Of a stretch of DNA of 64,000 bases, positions 29,442-38,912 are shown in pieces. The DNA comes from an uncultured Sphingomonadaceae bacterium (lineage in GTDB: Bacteria; Pseudomonadota; Alphaproteobacteria; Sphingomonadales; Sphingomonadaceae): positions 22,004-86,003 of the forward strand of contig CAMLGC010000003.1 in assembly GCA_946479505.1 (NCBI GenBank). Direction: 5' to 3'. Below the pieces are notes generated by a model. It saw only the letters and a list, made by a program, of their open reading frames with translations, did not search any database and was not told the origin of the DNA. Every line of letters begins with the position of its first letter. Position 1 is the stretch's first letter. The translations under genes were made by a program, and so were the position numbers.

Positions 29442-30521
29442 ATGCTGATGGCGACGATCCGCACGCGCCTGCTTTCGCCCTGGTCGGGTAAAATCTGGAC
29501 GATCCTGCTGTTCTGGATCGCGCAATACACGCTGCTCACCGTTCAGGTGATGATGATGATGGAAGGGAAGCACGACAGCTCGCTGCTGCTGCCGCGCGCC
29601 TGCGTAACCCTTGTCGGAATCGTGCTGTCGTTCGGCATCGCGGCGCTGCTCGGGCGCGTCCGGCGGTTGCGGCCGCGCTGGCAGATCGTCGTCGCCGTCG
29701 CGGCGACGCTCGCCGCCTGTTTCGCCCACTCCGCCGCCAATTTCGGAATCTTCGATCTCTTCATGCCCGAGAAGAATCGCGAGAGCGCCGATCTGCTGAG
29801 CTATTTCATGGCGGTGATGCAGTGGTTCTGGTCCTACGCCGCGCTGTCGGGACTATTGCTGGTGCTGTCGCTCGGCGACCAGGCGAGCGAACGCGAGCGC
29901 CGGATCGCGCAGCTCCGCCACGAGGCCGACGACGCCCAGATGCGTGCGCTGCGCTATCAGCTCAATCCGCATTTCATGTTCAACACGCTCAATTCGCTGG
30001 CCGCGCTGATCGGGCGCCGCGATGCCGAGGCGGCGGAGGAAATGGTCGAGAACCTCGCCGATTTCCTGCGCGCGTCGCTGTCGCTCGATCCCGCCGACGA
30101 GATCGCGCTCGCGGACGAGATCGCGCTGCAATCGCGGTATCTGGATATCGAGGCGGTCCGCTTCGTCGATCGGCTGCGTGTTGCGATCGACGTTCCCGAC
30201 GAGGCCGGCCGCGCGCTGGTTCCCAGTCTAATTCTTCAACCGCTCATCGAAAATGTGATAAAGTACGCAGTGTCGACGAGCATCAGTCCGGTCCTGCTCG
30301 TCATCGCGGCACATGTGGAGGACGGTAAGCTGAAGCTTTCGGTTCGCAACAGCGCCGGAGACGGCACGCCGCGCCGGGCGCGCAGCACGGGGGTGGGGCT
30401 CGCCAACGTCCGGGACCGGCTGGCGGCACGCTATGCCGATGCCGCGCAGTTCGTGGCGTGCCGTGAACGCGACGGCAGCTTCGCCGTGGACCTGACGATC
30501 CCGTATCTGACGATGAACTAG
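29442..30521 (+). CDS. Sensor histidine kinase, LytS/YehU-type (His_kinase family)
   Basis: 359 residues. Four membrane helices occupy residues ~18-145, followed by a coiled linker. The His_kinase domain has the phospho-accepting His177 in RYQLNPHFMFNTLNSLAALI, and a HATPase domain with LILQPLIENVIKYAV and STGVGLANVRDRL. The sensor input is probably the membrane domain itself, as there is no periplasmic domain. The ATG at 29442 (GGAAA upstream) is used; ATG 29448 is possible. It lies three bases before its LytTR regulator, forming one two-component operon. Confidence 0.92.
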   Translation: MLMATIRTRLLSPWSGKIWTILLFWIAQYTLLTVQVMMMMEGKHDSSLLLPRACVTLVGIVLSFGIAALLGRVRRLRPRWQIVVAVAATLAACFAHSAANFGIFDLFMPEKNRESADLLSYFMAVMQWFWSYAALSGLLLVLSLGDQASERERRIAQLRHEADDAQMRALRYQLNPHFMFNTLNSLAALIGRRDAEAAEEMVENLADFLRASLSLDPADEIALADEIALQSRYLDIEAVRFVDRLRVAIDVPDEAGRALVPSLILQPLIENVIKYAVSTSISPVLLVIAAHVEDGKLKLSVRNSAGDGTPRRARSTGVGLANVRDRLAARYADAAQFVACRERDGSFAVDLTIPYLTMN

Positions 30522-30524
30522 CAC

Positions 30525-31316
30525 ATGTTGCGGGCGGTCCTCTGCGACGACGAACCGCTCGCGCTGGATCGCCTGATCGACATGATCGGCCGCACGGCCG
30601 CAATCGAGATCGCCGGCGTCGCCGCCAACGGCAAGGCCGCGCTCGAGACGATCGCCGAGCACGCGCCCGACGTCGTCTTCATCGACATCGAAATGCCGGG
30701 GCTCGATGGCTTCGACGTCGTCGAGGAACTCGCGCGATCGGGCGCGGCGGCGCCGCTGATCGTGTTCGTGACCGCCTATCCGGCGTTTGCCGCGCATGCC
30801 TTCGACAGCGGCGCCATCGATTTCCTGACCAAGCCGGTGCGGCTCGGCCGACTCGAAACCGCGCTCGATCGGGTACGTCGCGCGATCGACGATCGCAGCG
30901 CACAGACCCGGCTGGGCGAGATCGTCTGCCAGCTCGAGCATCTTCGCGAGGAGCGCGAGACACATGCCCAACGCGAGCGCTATCTATGGGTAGGCCAGCG
31001 CGGCGAGATGATCCGCGTCGACCTCGATGCGATTGTCTGGGTGCAGGCGGAGGGCGAATATGTCCGGCTTTACCTCGAAACCACGAACCATCTGCACCGC
31101 GAGCCGATCAGCACGCTGATCAACCGGCTCGATCCCGCGCGATACATGCGCATTCATCGATCCTACGTCGTCGATCGTACTCGGGTCGTGTCGGTGCGAC
31201 GCCGGCCGACGGGCGGCTATGTGATGCGAATGGCGGATGGGCGCGACCTTCCGGTCGGCCGCAACTACCGCGCCGAAGCCCGCGCACTCGTCGGTCCGCC
31301 GCGCACCGAAGGGTGA
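30525..31316 (+). CDS. LytTR-family response regulator
   Basis: 263 residues. The receiver domain (1-120) has Asp8/Asp9, phosphorylation site Asp54 in FIDIEMPG, Thr in FVTAYP and Lys103 in LTKPV. A helical linker follows, then a LytTR DNA-binding domain (~155-255) with VWVQAEGEYVRLYL and IHRSYVVDRTRV. It pairs with the kinase immediately upstream. Targets are not evident. Confidence 0.93.
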   Translation: MLRAVLCDDEPLALDRLIDMIGRTAAIEIAGVAANGKAALETIAEHAPDVVFIDIEMPGLDGFDVVEELARSGAAAPLIVFVTAYPAFAAHAFDSGAIDFLTKPVRLGRLETALDRVRRAIDDRSAQTRLGEIVCQLEHLREERETHAQRERYLWVGQRGEMIRVDLDAIVWVQAEGEYVRLYLETTNHLHREPISTLINRLDPARYMRIHRSYVVDRTRVVSVRRRPTGGYVMRMADGRDLPVGRNYRAEARALVGPPRTEG

Positions 31317-31341
31317 TCGGGCGCGCGAGCGGGGCCGCGGC

Positions 31342-32916
31342 TCAGGCGCGGTCCGCAGCAGGCAGCCAAATCTCGAATGCGGCGCCCCTCGTGCTCGGCA
31401 CGAGCGCGATGCCGCCGCCGATGGCGTCGAGCAGCGAGCGCGCGATCGCGAGGCCCAGGCCGGTGCCGCCCTGCGCCCGGCGCGAGGTAAAGAAGGGGGT
31501 GAACAGCCGCTCGCGATCGGCGGAAGGGACGCCCGGGCCATCGTCGCTGATCCGCAGCAGCACGCGCTCCTCGGTCGCGGTCGCGGCGATCGTCACCTCC
31601 ACGGCCCCGGCCTGGCGGCTGTTGTCGAGCAGGGTGACGAGCACCGCCTCGATCGTCGCGGGCGCGGCCGCGACCGGCGGCAACGACTCCGCTGCCGCGA
31701 TCGCGACCAAAAAGTCGGAGCGGGCCGTCGCGTCGGCGATCCGACCGAGCAGCGCGCCGATATCGCCGGTATGTCCTCCGTCGCCGCGCATCATGTCGGC
31801 GCGCGCGAGCTCGAGCAGGCGCGAGACGAGGCTCGCCAGCCGCTGGGCATCGGCGTCGGCATTGGCGAGGAAGCGGCGCCGGTCCTCGGGTATCATCGTT
31901 GCGTCGTGGTCCTCGAGCAGCTCGATCGCGCCGCGGATGCCGGCGAGCGGCGTCTTGAACTCGTGGCTCATCGCATGCGCGAAATCGCGCAGGTAGCGCG
32001 AGCGGTGCTCGATCGCGTCGGCCATCGCGGCGAAGTCGCGGTAGAGGCCCTGAATCTCGATCGCCGCGGTCGGCGGCGGATCGGGCACGCGTCCGCGCCC
32101 CGAAGCGACCGCGCGCGTCGCCGCACCCAATGCCTCGATCGGCCGCGCGATCCCGCGAGACAGCACCCCGCTCAGCACGATCAGCACGACGAGGATCGCG
32201 GCAATCCCGAACGCGATCTTGCCGCGATCCTCGTACAGGCCCTTGAACAGCGCGCGCGCCGATCGCGACAGCAGCAGCACCCCGACGACGCGCCCGTCCG
32301 CCACAATGGGCCGTGCATGATGCACGCGGATCGCTGCGGCGCGCGACAGCCATTCGAAGCGATAGACCGCGCGATAGTCGGCGTTGCGGCGCAGCACCGT
32401 CTCCGGCACGCCGGCGAGCGCGGAGCGCACTTCGGGCAACATCGCGAGGCTGCCGCCGGCATTGCGCCCCGTCACCAGCGTGCCGTTGCGATCGAGCAGA
32501 ACGATGCTCGCGAGCGTCGTCTGTTGGGTTCGGGCCATCACGGGCAGCAGCGCGCGCGCGGCGGCAACGGCATCGGGGGACGGCCGCTGCGTCTCGGGCA
32601 CCGGCGCCGGCCGCTCGGGCAGGATCGGCGTCGAATTGAGGTCGATCCGCGGCGGCTCGGGCTCCAGATCCGGGGGGGACACGATTGTCAGGGGCGGCGC
32701 GCCTGGCCAGGCCGCGACTGCCGCGGCGGCAAGCGCGGCACCCTGCGCCACCAATTCGGCCTCCGTCTGGCGCACCAGCGTGTTCTCATAGACCCGCAGG
32801 AACACCGCGCTGATCCCAGGCAGCGCGGCGACGAAGAACAAGGTCGCGAATAGAATTGTGCGCAGGCGCAAGCGCGGCCAGCGGCGCTTGATCCACTCCT
32901 TGCTCGCCCGGATCAT
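31342..32916 (-). CDS. Sensor histidine kinase (HAMP, HisKA, HATPase)
   Basis: 524 residues from the ATG at 32916, which overlaps the TGA of the response-regulator gene (ATGA). A membrane helix lies at about 20-42. A periplasmic sensor of ~190 residues follows, with a long proline-rich stretch at 71-114. The second helix is ~235-255, followed by HAMP, HisKA with His318 in FAHAMSHEFKTPLAGIRGA, and an ATPase domain with LLDNSRQAGA, ISDDGPGVP and GGTGLGLAIARSLL. The proline-rich insert is unusual for a sensor loop. The ligand is unknown. Confidence 0.92.
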   Translation of the reverse strand: MIRASKEWIKRRWPRLRLRTILFATLFFVAALPGISAVFLRVYENTLVRQTEAELVAQGAALAAAAVAAWPGAPPLTIVSPPDLEPEPPRIDLNSTPILPERPAPVPETQRPSPDAVAAARALLPVMARTQQTTLASIVLLDRNGTLVTGRNAGGSLAMLPEVRSALAGVPETVLRRNADYRAVYRFEWLSRAAAIRVHHARPIVADGRVVGVLLLSRSARALFKGLYEDRGKIAFGIAAILVVLIVLSGVLSRGIARPIEALGAATRAVASGRGRVPDPPPTAAIEIQGLYRDFAAMADAIEHRSRYLRDFAHAMSHEFKTPLAGIRGAIELLEDHDATMIPEDRRRFLANADADAQRLASLVSRLLELARADMMRGDGGHTGDIGALLGRIADATARSDFLVAIAAAESLPPVAAAPATIEAVLVTLLDNSRQAGAVEVTIAATATEERVLLRISDDGPGVPSADRERLFTPFFTSRRAQGGTGLGLAIARSLLDAIGGGIALVPSTRGAAFEIWLPAADRA

Positions 32917-33611
32917 TCGCCGATGCACGCGCCGAGGCTGTAGCCGATTCCGGCCCGCGTCTCGATCACGTCGGCGCCGCCGGCGTCGGCGAACTTGGCG
33001 CGCAGGTTGCGGATATGGCTGTCGATCGTGCGGTCGGTGATCGCGAAGCCCGGGCCGTGCAGCCGATCGATGATCGCGTCGCGGCTGAACACCTTGGCGG
33101 GCATCGAGGCGAGCGTGCGCAGGATCGAAAATTCGGTGACGGTGAGCGGCACCTCGGCCCCCGCCCAATGCGCGTGCCAGCCTTCGAGATCGAGCGCGAG
33201 CTTGCCCTGCCGCATCGTCCCCGAATGGTCGGCGGCGGGTGGGTGCGCAGCGGTGCGGCGCAAAATCGCCATCACGCGCGCGACCACCTCGCGCGGCGAA
33301 AAGGGCTTGGTCACGTAATCGTCGGCGCCGAGCTCGATCCCGAGCACGCGGTCGATCTCGTCGTCGCGCGAGGAGAGAAAGAGGATCGGCACGTCGCCGC
33401 CCGCGCGCAGCCGTCGGCACACCTCCAGCCCGTCCATCCGCGGCATGGTGATGTCGAGGATGACGAGATCGGGCGCGTGGGCCCGCGCCATCGCCAGCGC
33501 GGCCTCGCCGTCCTCGGCCTCGATCGCGCTGAGGCCCGCCTTGTCGAGCGCGAAGACGAGGAGCTGGCGGATGTGCGGATCGTCGTCGACGACCAGGATG
33601 GTGCGCGGCAT
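32913..33611 (-). CDS. OmpR-family response regulator
   Basis: 232 residues from ATG 33611. The receiver has acidic DDD near residue 9-11, phosphorylation site Asp53 in LVILDITMPRMDG and the conserved Lys in DYVTKPFSP. The C-terminal winged helix has LTVTEFSILRTLASMPAKVFSR and DRTIDSHIRNLRAKF. It is the first gene of the pair with the overlapping kinase, resembling CreB/CreC in layout; that identity is not established. An 8-base direct repeat lies just upstream and may be its own binding site. Confidence 0.92.
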   Translation of the reverse strand: MPRTILVVDDDPHIRQLLVFALDKAGLSAIEAEDGEAALAMARAHAPDLVILDITMPRMDGLEVCRRLRAGGDVPILFLSSRDDEIDRVLGIELGADDYVTKPFSPREVVARVMAILRRTAAHPPAADHSGTMRQGKLALDLEGWHAHWAGAEVPLTVTEFSILRTLASMPAKVFSRDAIIDRLHGPGFAITDRTIDSHIRNLRAKFADAGGADVIETRAGIGYSLGACIGE

Positions 33612-33623
33612 GGGACACAGGAT

Positions 33624-33639
33624 CATCGTTTCATCGTTT
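33624..33639. promoter_or_regulatory. Direct repeat CATCGTTT x2 upstream of the OmpR-type regulator
   Basis: Two abutting copies of CATCGTTT begin 13 bases upstream of the regulator start codon. OmpR-family proteins bind short direct repeats, so autoregulation is possible. The position, very close to the start codon, would fit a leader or repression site. Confidence 0.25.
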
Positions 33640-33795
33640 CGGTCAATGAAAACCGGATGATACTGTCGCGGCCATCGAGCCGCCGCGGTCCAAGCGCGGC
33701 AGCGGCGTAGGAATTCAGGTGCAGATTCGGTGCAGCTCAGCTTTGCCGCGGAAGCGGCAATCCCGAAATGCTAGCGCCAGCGACTGAAACCCGGG

Positions 33796-33813
33796 CTCCC
33801 GCCTTCGCGGGAG
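33796..33813. repeat. Palindrome CTCCCGC-CTTC-GCGGGAG after ggt
   Basis: A 7-base perfect stem with a CTTC loop, located 8 bases beyond the ggt stop codon. The stem is the same CTCCCGC/GCGGGAG core that occurs in the larger palindromic elements in and after valS. It may act as the ggt transcript end, but no T-tract is present. Confidence 0.55.
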
Positions 33814-33820
33814 GACCGCC

Positions 33821-35584
33821 TCAATATCCCTTCGCCAGTCCCGCGGGCCGCGCACGATCGTTCGCGCCGTGGAGCATCCCCGTCTTCGGATCGACCAGGA
33901 TCGCCTCGTCGGCGCCCCACGGCCCCGATTCGTGGAAGCTGTATCCCATCGCAACCAGCGCCGCGCGCGCCTCGGGCGTCAGGTAATCGGGATCGACCAT
34001 CACCGAATCGGGCAGCCATTGATGGTGGAAACGCGGCGCGTCGACCGCCTGCTGGATATTCATCCCGTAATCGACGACGTTGATGATGCTCTGGAGCACG
34101 GTCGTGATGATCGTCGAGCCGCCGGGGCTGCCCGTCACCATGAAGACCTTGCCGTCCTTGAGGAGGATCGTCGGCGTCATCGAACTGAGCGGGCGCTTGC
34201 CGGGGGCGACCGAATTGGCTTCTCCCTGGACAAGGCCGAAGCTGTTGGGCACGCCGGGCTTCGACGTGAAATCGTCCATCTCGTTGTTGAGGAAGAAGCC
34301 GGTGTCGCCCGCGATCTTCCCCACCCCGAACAGATAGTTGATCGTGTACGTGACCGCGACCGCGTTGCCGTCTTCGTCGACCACCGAATAATGGGTCGTA
34401 TTGGTGCCTTCGTCGGCGCTGACGCCGCCGTGAATCTCGCTTGATGGCGTTGCCCGGCCGGGAAGAATGCTGCGCCGCAATCGTGCAGCATGCTCTTCCG
34501 AGATGAGCTTCTGCACGGGATTGTCGACGAACGCCGGATCGCCGAGCTCGGTGTTGCGGTCGGCGTAGGCGCGGCGCTCGGCTTCGATCAGGTAATGCGT
34601 GGCATCGACCGACCCGAAGCCCCATTTTTTGAGCGGATACGGCTGAACGATCTGAAGAATTTCGCACAGCGTCGTGCCGCCCGAACTCGGGGGCGGCGCG
34701 GAAACGACCGTATAGCCCCGATAGTCGCACGTGACGGGCTTGTCCCACGCGACGGTGTATTTCGCGAAATCCTCGGTGGTGAGGAGGCCGCCGCCTGCCG
34801 CGCTCGCCGCTGCGACGGCTTGGGCGGGCGCGCCATGGTAGAAGGCGTCGGTCCCGCCCTTGGCGATCGCGCGCAGCGTTTCGGCGAGATCCTTCTGCAC
34901 CAGCCGCTCGCCCGCCTGATAGGGGCGGCCGTTGTTGAGGAAGATCGCGGCGACGTTCGGTTCCTTGGCGAAATCCTCGGTGTTGCTATGGAGGATGCCG
35001 ACGTCGCCGGGCTGAAGGATATAGCCCTGCTCGGCGAGCCGGATCGCGGGCGCGATCACCTTGTCGAGCGGCATCGTGCCATAGCGCTTGAGTGCCTCGT
35101 CGAGCCCCATCACCGTGCCCGGCGTACCGACGCCCAGCCAGGTGCCGGTGCTGCGCCCCGAAACGACGTTGCCGTTCTCGTCCTGGAAGATCGTCGCGGT
35201 GGCGGCAAGCGGCGCCTTCTCGCGAAAATCGAGGAACAGGTCCTCGCCCGAGGCGAGATGGATCGTCATGAATCCGCCGCCGCCGATATTGCCGCAGCAC
35301 GGATGCACCACCGCCTCGGCATAGCCGATCGCGACCGCGGCATCGATCGCATTGCCGCCCTGCTTGAGGATGTCGACGCCCACCTGCGTCGCGAAATGCT
35401 GCGCGGTGACGACCATCGCATGCGGCGCGGTGACGGGGGTGCTCGCGCGCCAATCGACCGCCGCGGCGCTCGACGTGTCGAGCGCCCGGTCGGAGATCGG
35501 CTGGGTGGGGGCCGTGATGGTTTGCGGAGCACAGGCCGCGAGCGCCAGCACCACGGGGGTGAGAAGGGTGCCGGCGCTCCGCAT
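33821..35584 (-). CDS. ggt: Gamma-glutamyltransferase (lipoprotein)
   Basis: 587 residues. The N-terminus has a lipobox (VLALAACAPQ), so the proenzyme is probably membrane-anchored in the periplasm. It cleaves glutathione and transfers the gamma-glutamyl group. The proenzyme should self-cleave before Thr396 in GTNTTHYSVVDEDGNAV, making this Thr the N-terminal nucleophile of the small subunit. GSPGGSTIITTVLQ is the conserved glycine-rich substrate region. The ATG at 35584 is preceded by GGAGC. It lies just downstream of the autotransporter gene on the same strand, 65 bases away. Confidence 0.94.
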   Translation of the reverse strand: MRSAGTLLTPVVLALAACAPQTITAPTQPISDRALDTSSAAAVDWRASTPVTAPHAMVVTAQHFATQVGVDILKQGGNAIDAAVAIGYAEAVVHPCCGNIGGGGFMTIHLASGEDLFLDFREKAPLAATATIFQDENGNVVSGRSTGTWLGVGTPGTVMGLDEALKRYGTMPLDKVIAPAIRLAEQGYILQPGDVGILHSNTEDFAKEPNVAAIFLNNGRPYQAGERLVQKDLAETLRAIAKGGTDAFYHGAPAQAVAAASAAGGGLLTTEDFAKYTVAWDKPVTCDYRGYTVVSAPPPSSGGTTLCEILQIVQPYPLKKWGFGSVDATHYLIEAERRAYADRNTELGDPAFVDNPVQKLISEEHAARLRRSILPGRATPSSEIHGGVSADEGTNTTHYSVVDEDGNAVAVTYTINYLFGVGKIAGDTGFFLNNEMDDFTSKPGVPNSFGLVQGEANSVAPGKRPLSSMTPTILLKDGKVFMVTGSPGGSTIITTVLQSIINVVDYGMNIQQAVDAPRFHHQWLPDSVMVDPDYLTPEARAALVAMGYSFHESGPWGADEAILVDPKTGMLHGANDRARPAGLAKGY

Positions 35585-35649
35585 GCAATTTGCTCCGTGT
35601 CAGAAAGACGTCGGCTCTCTGCCTAGAGCAAGTTCCCGTCGATTCAACC

Positions 35650-38600
35650 TCACCACCCGAAGTTGAGCGACACGCGCGCCGACACCGCGGCGTGGCCGAG
35701 CTGCTCTTCGGCGCCCGCTTCCCCGGTGATGCTGAACCGCCCCGCGCCGCCGCCCGCACGGATGCGGCCGAGCCACCCGCTTGTCCGGTCGCCGGGCGCG
35801 AGCGTAAAGGGATCGCCATTCTCGAAACGCGCCGTGGTCGCGCCGATCGAGCCGCCCACGATCTCGCGCCGGCCGCCTTCGAGCTCGATCCGGAACCAGC
35901 CGTCGGCGGGGTCGAGATTGCCGAGATCATACCCCAGCGTGAGCAGGCCGGAGGCGGTCGCCTCGTCGCTGGTCCGCTCGTCGACGATCAGGTTGAAGGC
36001 GGGGCCGCCGCCCTGGTCGGTGTGTGCATCCTCGGTGAGCTTGTAATAGTCGAACTGTGCGGCGGGCCGCAGGTGGAGCCGCTTGCCGATCGCGATGTCG
36101 TACGAGGCGCGGGCGATGCCCGAGGCGAGCGTGCCGCCCCAATCCGCCGCGGCCACGCGGCTGAAGTCGGCGGTGTCGAAGCGGCGCTGGCCATCGAAAT
36201 CGACCTTGGCAATGCCGCCGCGCAGCGCGAGCCCGAAGCCGCCCCAGCGCCCGCGCCAATGGCCGGCGATCTCGTATTGCTCGGTCGAGACCTCGTTGTC
36301 GGTCGAGCCGTCGTCGTCATGCCCCATCGCGGCGCCGATCGTGACGCCGAGGAAGCCCGCGCCGCCGAGCGCATGCTCGATCCCCGCGGTCGCGCCCCAG
36401 CCGCCGATGTCGTAGGCGGCGGTGTCGCCGAGGTCCTTCGACGTTCCCCAGGCGATCTGCTGAATCCAGAAATTCCAGCCGCCGCTGCTCGCCATCGGCT
36501 GGTAGTCGCCGAGGAAGCGGGCAGCAGCCCGCGATGCCTGCGTTACAGATTCGAACAGGCCGCCGGCATGATTGGGCAGGAAGCTGCGATAGCGGTCGCG
36601 GAAGGTGTTGCCGTCGTCGATCGCCAGGAAGGCGCCGGCGATTTCCTCGTCGGCGTCGAGCGCCGCGAAGACGGCGTCGTAGGCGCTCGCCTCCGAGCGG
36701 TTGAAGCCGAGCTCGGTCGCGTTCTTGCGATCGATGCTGAGCGTGACGGTGCCCGCATCGGCGTCGCTCGACAGGCTGCTCTTGAAGAGGAAGGGCAGCT
36801 CGGTGTCGGCGCTCACGACGGTGTCGCCGCCGGTCAGCGTGCCGGCGTCGACGATCACATGATCGCCCATCGACCCGGCGATGCTCGTAAGATGCACCCG
36901 CACGGTCGATCCTTCGGCGAAGGTTGCGGCGCCCGCGACCTGATAGATTGTGTTGGTGTCGTTCTCGCTATCGATCGTGACCCCCAGCACGCCCTTGGCG
37001 CCGACGTCGAGCGAGGCAAGCGCGATACTGCCGGTGTTGGTCGGATCGAGCGTGCCCGAGACGGTCGCTGCCACGCCCGCGCTGTTGGTGAGCTTTCCGG
37101 TGAACAGCGTCCCCTCGGCCATCGACAGGATGTCCGCACTGCCGCCGAAATCGACGTCGGCCCCAAGCTGCGAGGCGCCCGCGAGGCTCAGCGTGTCGGC
37201 GCCCGCGCCGAACGCGACGCTCCCCGACTGCCTGGCGTCGCCCGACAGCGCGAGCCGGTTCGCGCCCGCGCCGAAGGTCACCGTGCCCGCGACGCTGCCG
37301 TCGGCGATATCGAGCACGTCGTTGCCCGTGCCGAAGCGGATGTCGCCTTCGATCGAGGGCGTATCGCTTTCCTCGACGGCAAGCTGCTTGATCGTCGCAC
37401 CACCGTTGTTGGCTGACAGGTCGATCGCGATCGCGTCGGCGGTTGTGTCCGAGGTCGAGGCCGAGATTGCGCCCGAATTCTCGATCAGGTCGAGCCCGCC
37501 CGCGCCGTCGCGGATCGCCGTTGCCACGCCCTTGCCGCTGGTCGAGGCCTTGATCGTGCCGCTGTTGACGAGGTGGGTGACGGCCGCGCCCGCGGCGATG
37601 TCGATCGCGCGCGCAATGTCGCCGGCGCCGCTACCCCCCTTGGCGCCGATGCCGCCGGTAACGGTGATGTCGGGGGCCGAAGTGCCGGCGCCGATGCGCA
37701 GCGCGGTGGCGCTCGCCTGGCCCTGCGCGGCGATCGTGCCGCCCACCGAGATGCCGCCCGCGAGATCGACCGCATGACCGCCGCTGCCGATCGACACCGC
37801 GACCGCGTCCACGTCGGCATAGACGCCGCTGCTGCCGATGCCGCCGTCGATGACGAGCCCGTGCCCGCCCTCGTCGCCCGCGACCGCGCCGAACGCGATG
37901 TCGCGCGTGGCCGAGCCGATCTCGAGCGCCGGCGCGGCGCCATAGGATGCGATCGCGGCGGTGCCTTCCTTGGCGTCGTCGATGCCGTCGCCGTCTTCGT
38001 CGTCCTCATCCTCGTCATTGTCCGCGGGCGGCGCGGCGAAGATCAGCCCGCCATCGATATTGCCGGCCACGCGCACGGCGGATCCGCCCTGGAGCAGGTC
38101 GTCGGCATCGAGCTTGTCGGTCGCGGACGGGAGGCTGGTCGAGCGGTAGCCGGTGGTCGAGACCGCACCCTGGAAGATCACGGCGCCGCCGATGTCGCCG
38201 TCCAGCGACACGCCGACGGCGTTCTCGCCCTGCACCTTGACGGTGCCGCCGATCGTGACGTTGCTCGATACGTCGCCGGCGCGGACGCCGACCGACTCGT
38301 CGCCAGTGACCTCAACGGTGCCGCTGGTGGTCAGCGATCCCGTGAGCGGCCCGCCCAGAACGATGCCGCCCGACTCGTTGCCTTCCACCGTGATCGTACC
38401 CGAATTGGCGATGCTGCCGGTAAAGGGCGCGCTGGTGCGGATGCCGAAGCGGTTGCTGCCCTTGGCGAATGGCCCGTCGATCTCGCCGTCGTCGTCAGCG
38501 TCCTTGGCGGTATAGTCCTCGTCGAGCACGATCTTGCCGCTGTTGACGATCGCGCCGCTGCCGCCCGCGGTCACGCCGATCCCGACCGCGCCGTTCGCCC

Positions 38601-38844
38601 CCGTCACCTGGATCGTGCCCGCATTCGCCACGTTGTTGTCGCTGTCGAGCGTGACCGCGGTGCCGCCCGTCGGCGCGACCGATCCCTTGTCCGTGATCTT
38701 GATGTCGTCGGGCGCGCCGTGATCGGCGGTCGAGGTCCTGATCGGCGTGGTGACCTTGGTTTCGATGGTGGTCTGCGCCGCGGCGGGGAGCGCGGCGAGC
38801 AAGGCGATCGAGGTCAGGCTGGTGGTACTCAAAAGACTACGCAT
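35650..38844 (-). CDS. Autotransporter with C-terminal beta-barrel
   Basis: 1064 residues from ATG 38844, which has a good AAAGGGAG ribosome site. A signal peptide (LLSTTSLTSIALLAALPAAAQ) is followed by a passenger of ~750 residues made of short repeats such as NSGTIxVxGxxxxGI, typical of a beta-helix. The last ~280 residues form a barrel with alternating aromatic strands (GGWNFWIQQIAWGTS, GLALRGGIAKVDFDG) ending in NFGW. Two very acidic segments, DADDDGEIDG (encoded near 38480) and DEDGDGIDD (near 37980), look like calcium-binding loops. It is the last gene behind the TonB-dependent receptor. Confidence 0.9.
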   Translation of the reverse strand: MRSLLSTTSLTSIALLAALPAAAQTTIETKVTTPIRTSTADHGAPDDIKITDKGSVAPTGGTAVTLDSDNNVANAGTIQVTGANGAVGIGVTAGGSGAIVNSGKIVLDEDYTAKDADDDGEIDGPFAKGSNRFGIRTSAPFTGSIANSGTITVEGNESGGIVLGGPLTGSLTTSGTVEVTGDESVGVRAGDVSSNVTIGGTVKVQGENAVGVSLDGDIGGAVIFQGAVSTTGYRSTSLPSATDKLDADDLLQGGSAVRVAGNIDGGLIFAAPPADNDEDEDDEDGDGIDDAKEGTAAIASYGAAPALEIGSATRDIAFGAVAGDEGGHGLVIDGGIGSSGVYADVDAVAVSIGSGGHAVDLAGGISVGGTIAAQGQASATALRIGAGTSAPDITVTGGIGAKGGSGAGDIARAIDIAAGAAVTHLVNSGTIKASTSGKGVATAIRDGAGGLDLIENSGAISASTSDTTADAIAIDLSANNGGATIKQLAVEESDTPSIEGDIRFGTGNDVLDIADGSVAGTVTFGAGANRLALSGDARQSGSVAFGAGADTLSLAGASQLGADVDFGGSADILSMAEGTLFTGKLTNSAGVAATVSGTLDPTNTGSIALASLDVGAKGVLGVTIDSENDTNTIYQVAGAATFAEGSTVRVHLTSIAGSMGDHVIVDAGTLTGGDTVVSADTELPFLFKSSLSSDADAGTVTLSIDRKNATELGFNRSEASAYDAVFAALDADEEIAGAFLAIDDGNTFRDRYRSFLPNHAGGLFESVTQASRAAARFLGDYQPMASSGGWNFWIQQIAWGTSKDLGDTAAYDIGGWGATAGIEHALGGAGFLGVTIGAAMGHDDDGSTDNEVSTEQYEIAGHWRGRWGGFGLALRGGIAKVDFDGQRRFDTADFSRVAAADWGGTLASGIARASYDIAIGKRLHLRPAAQFDYYKLTEDAHTDQGGGPAFNLIVDERTSDEATASGLLTLGYDLGNLDPADGWFRIELEGGRREIVGGSIGATTARFENGDPFTLAPGDRTSGWLGRIRAGGGAGRFSITGEAGAEEQLGHAAVSARVSLNFGW

Positions 38845-38912
38845 GTCGCTCCCTTTGAACCTTTGGTTTCGGGGAGCGAGACGGATCGGCATCGCCGATC
38901 CCGTAACCACGC

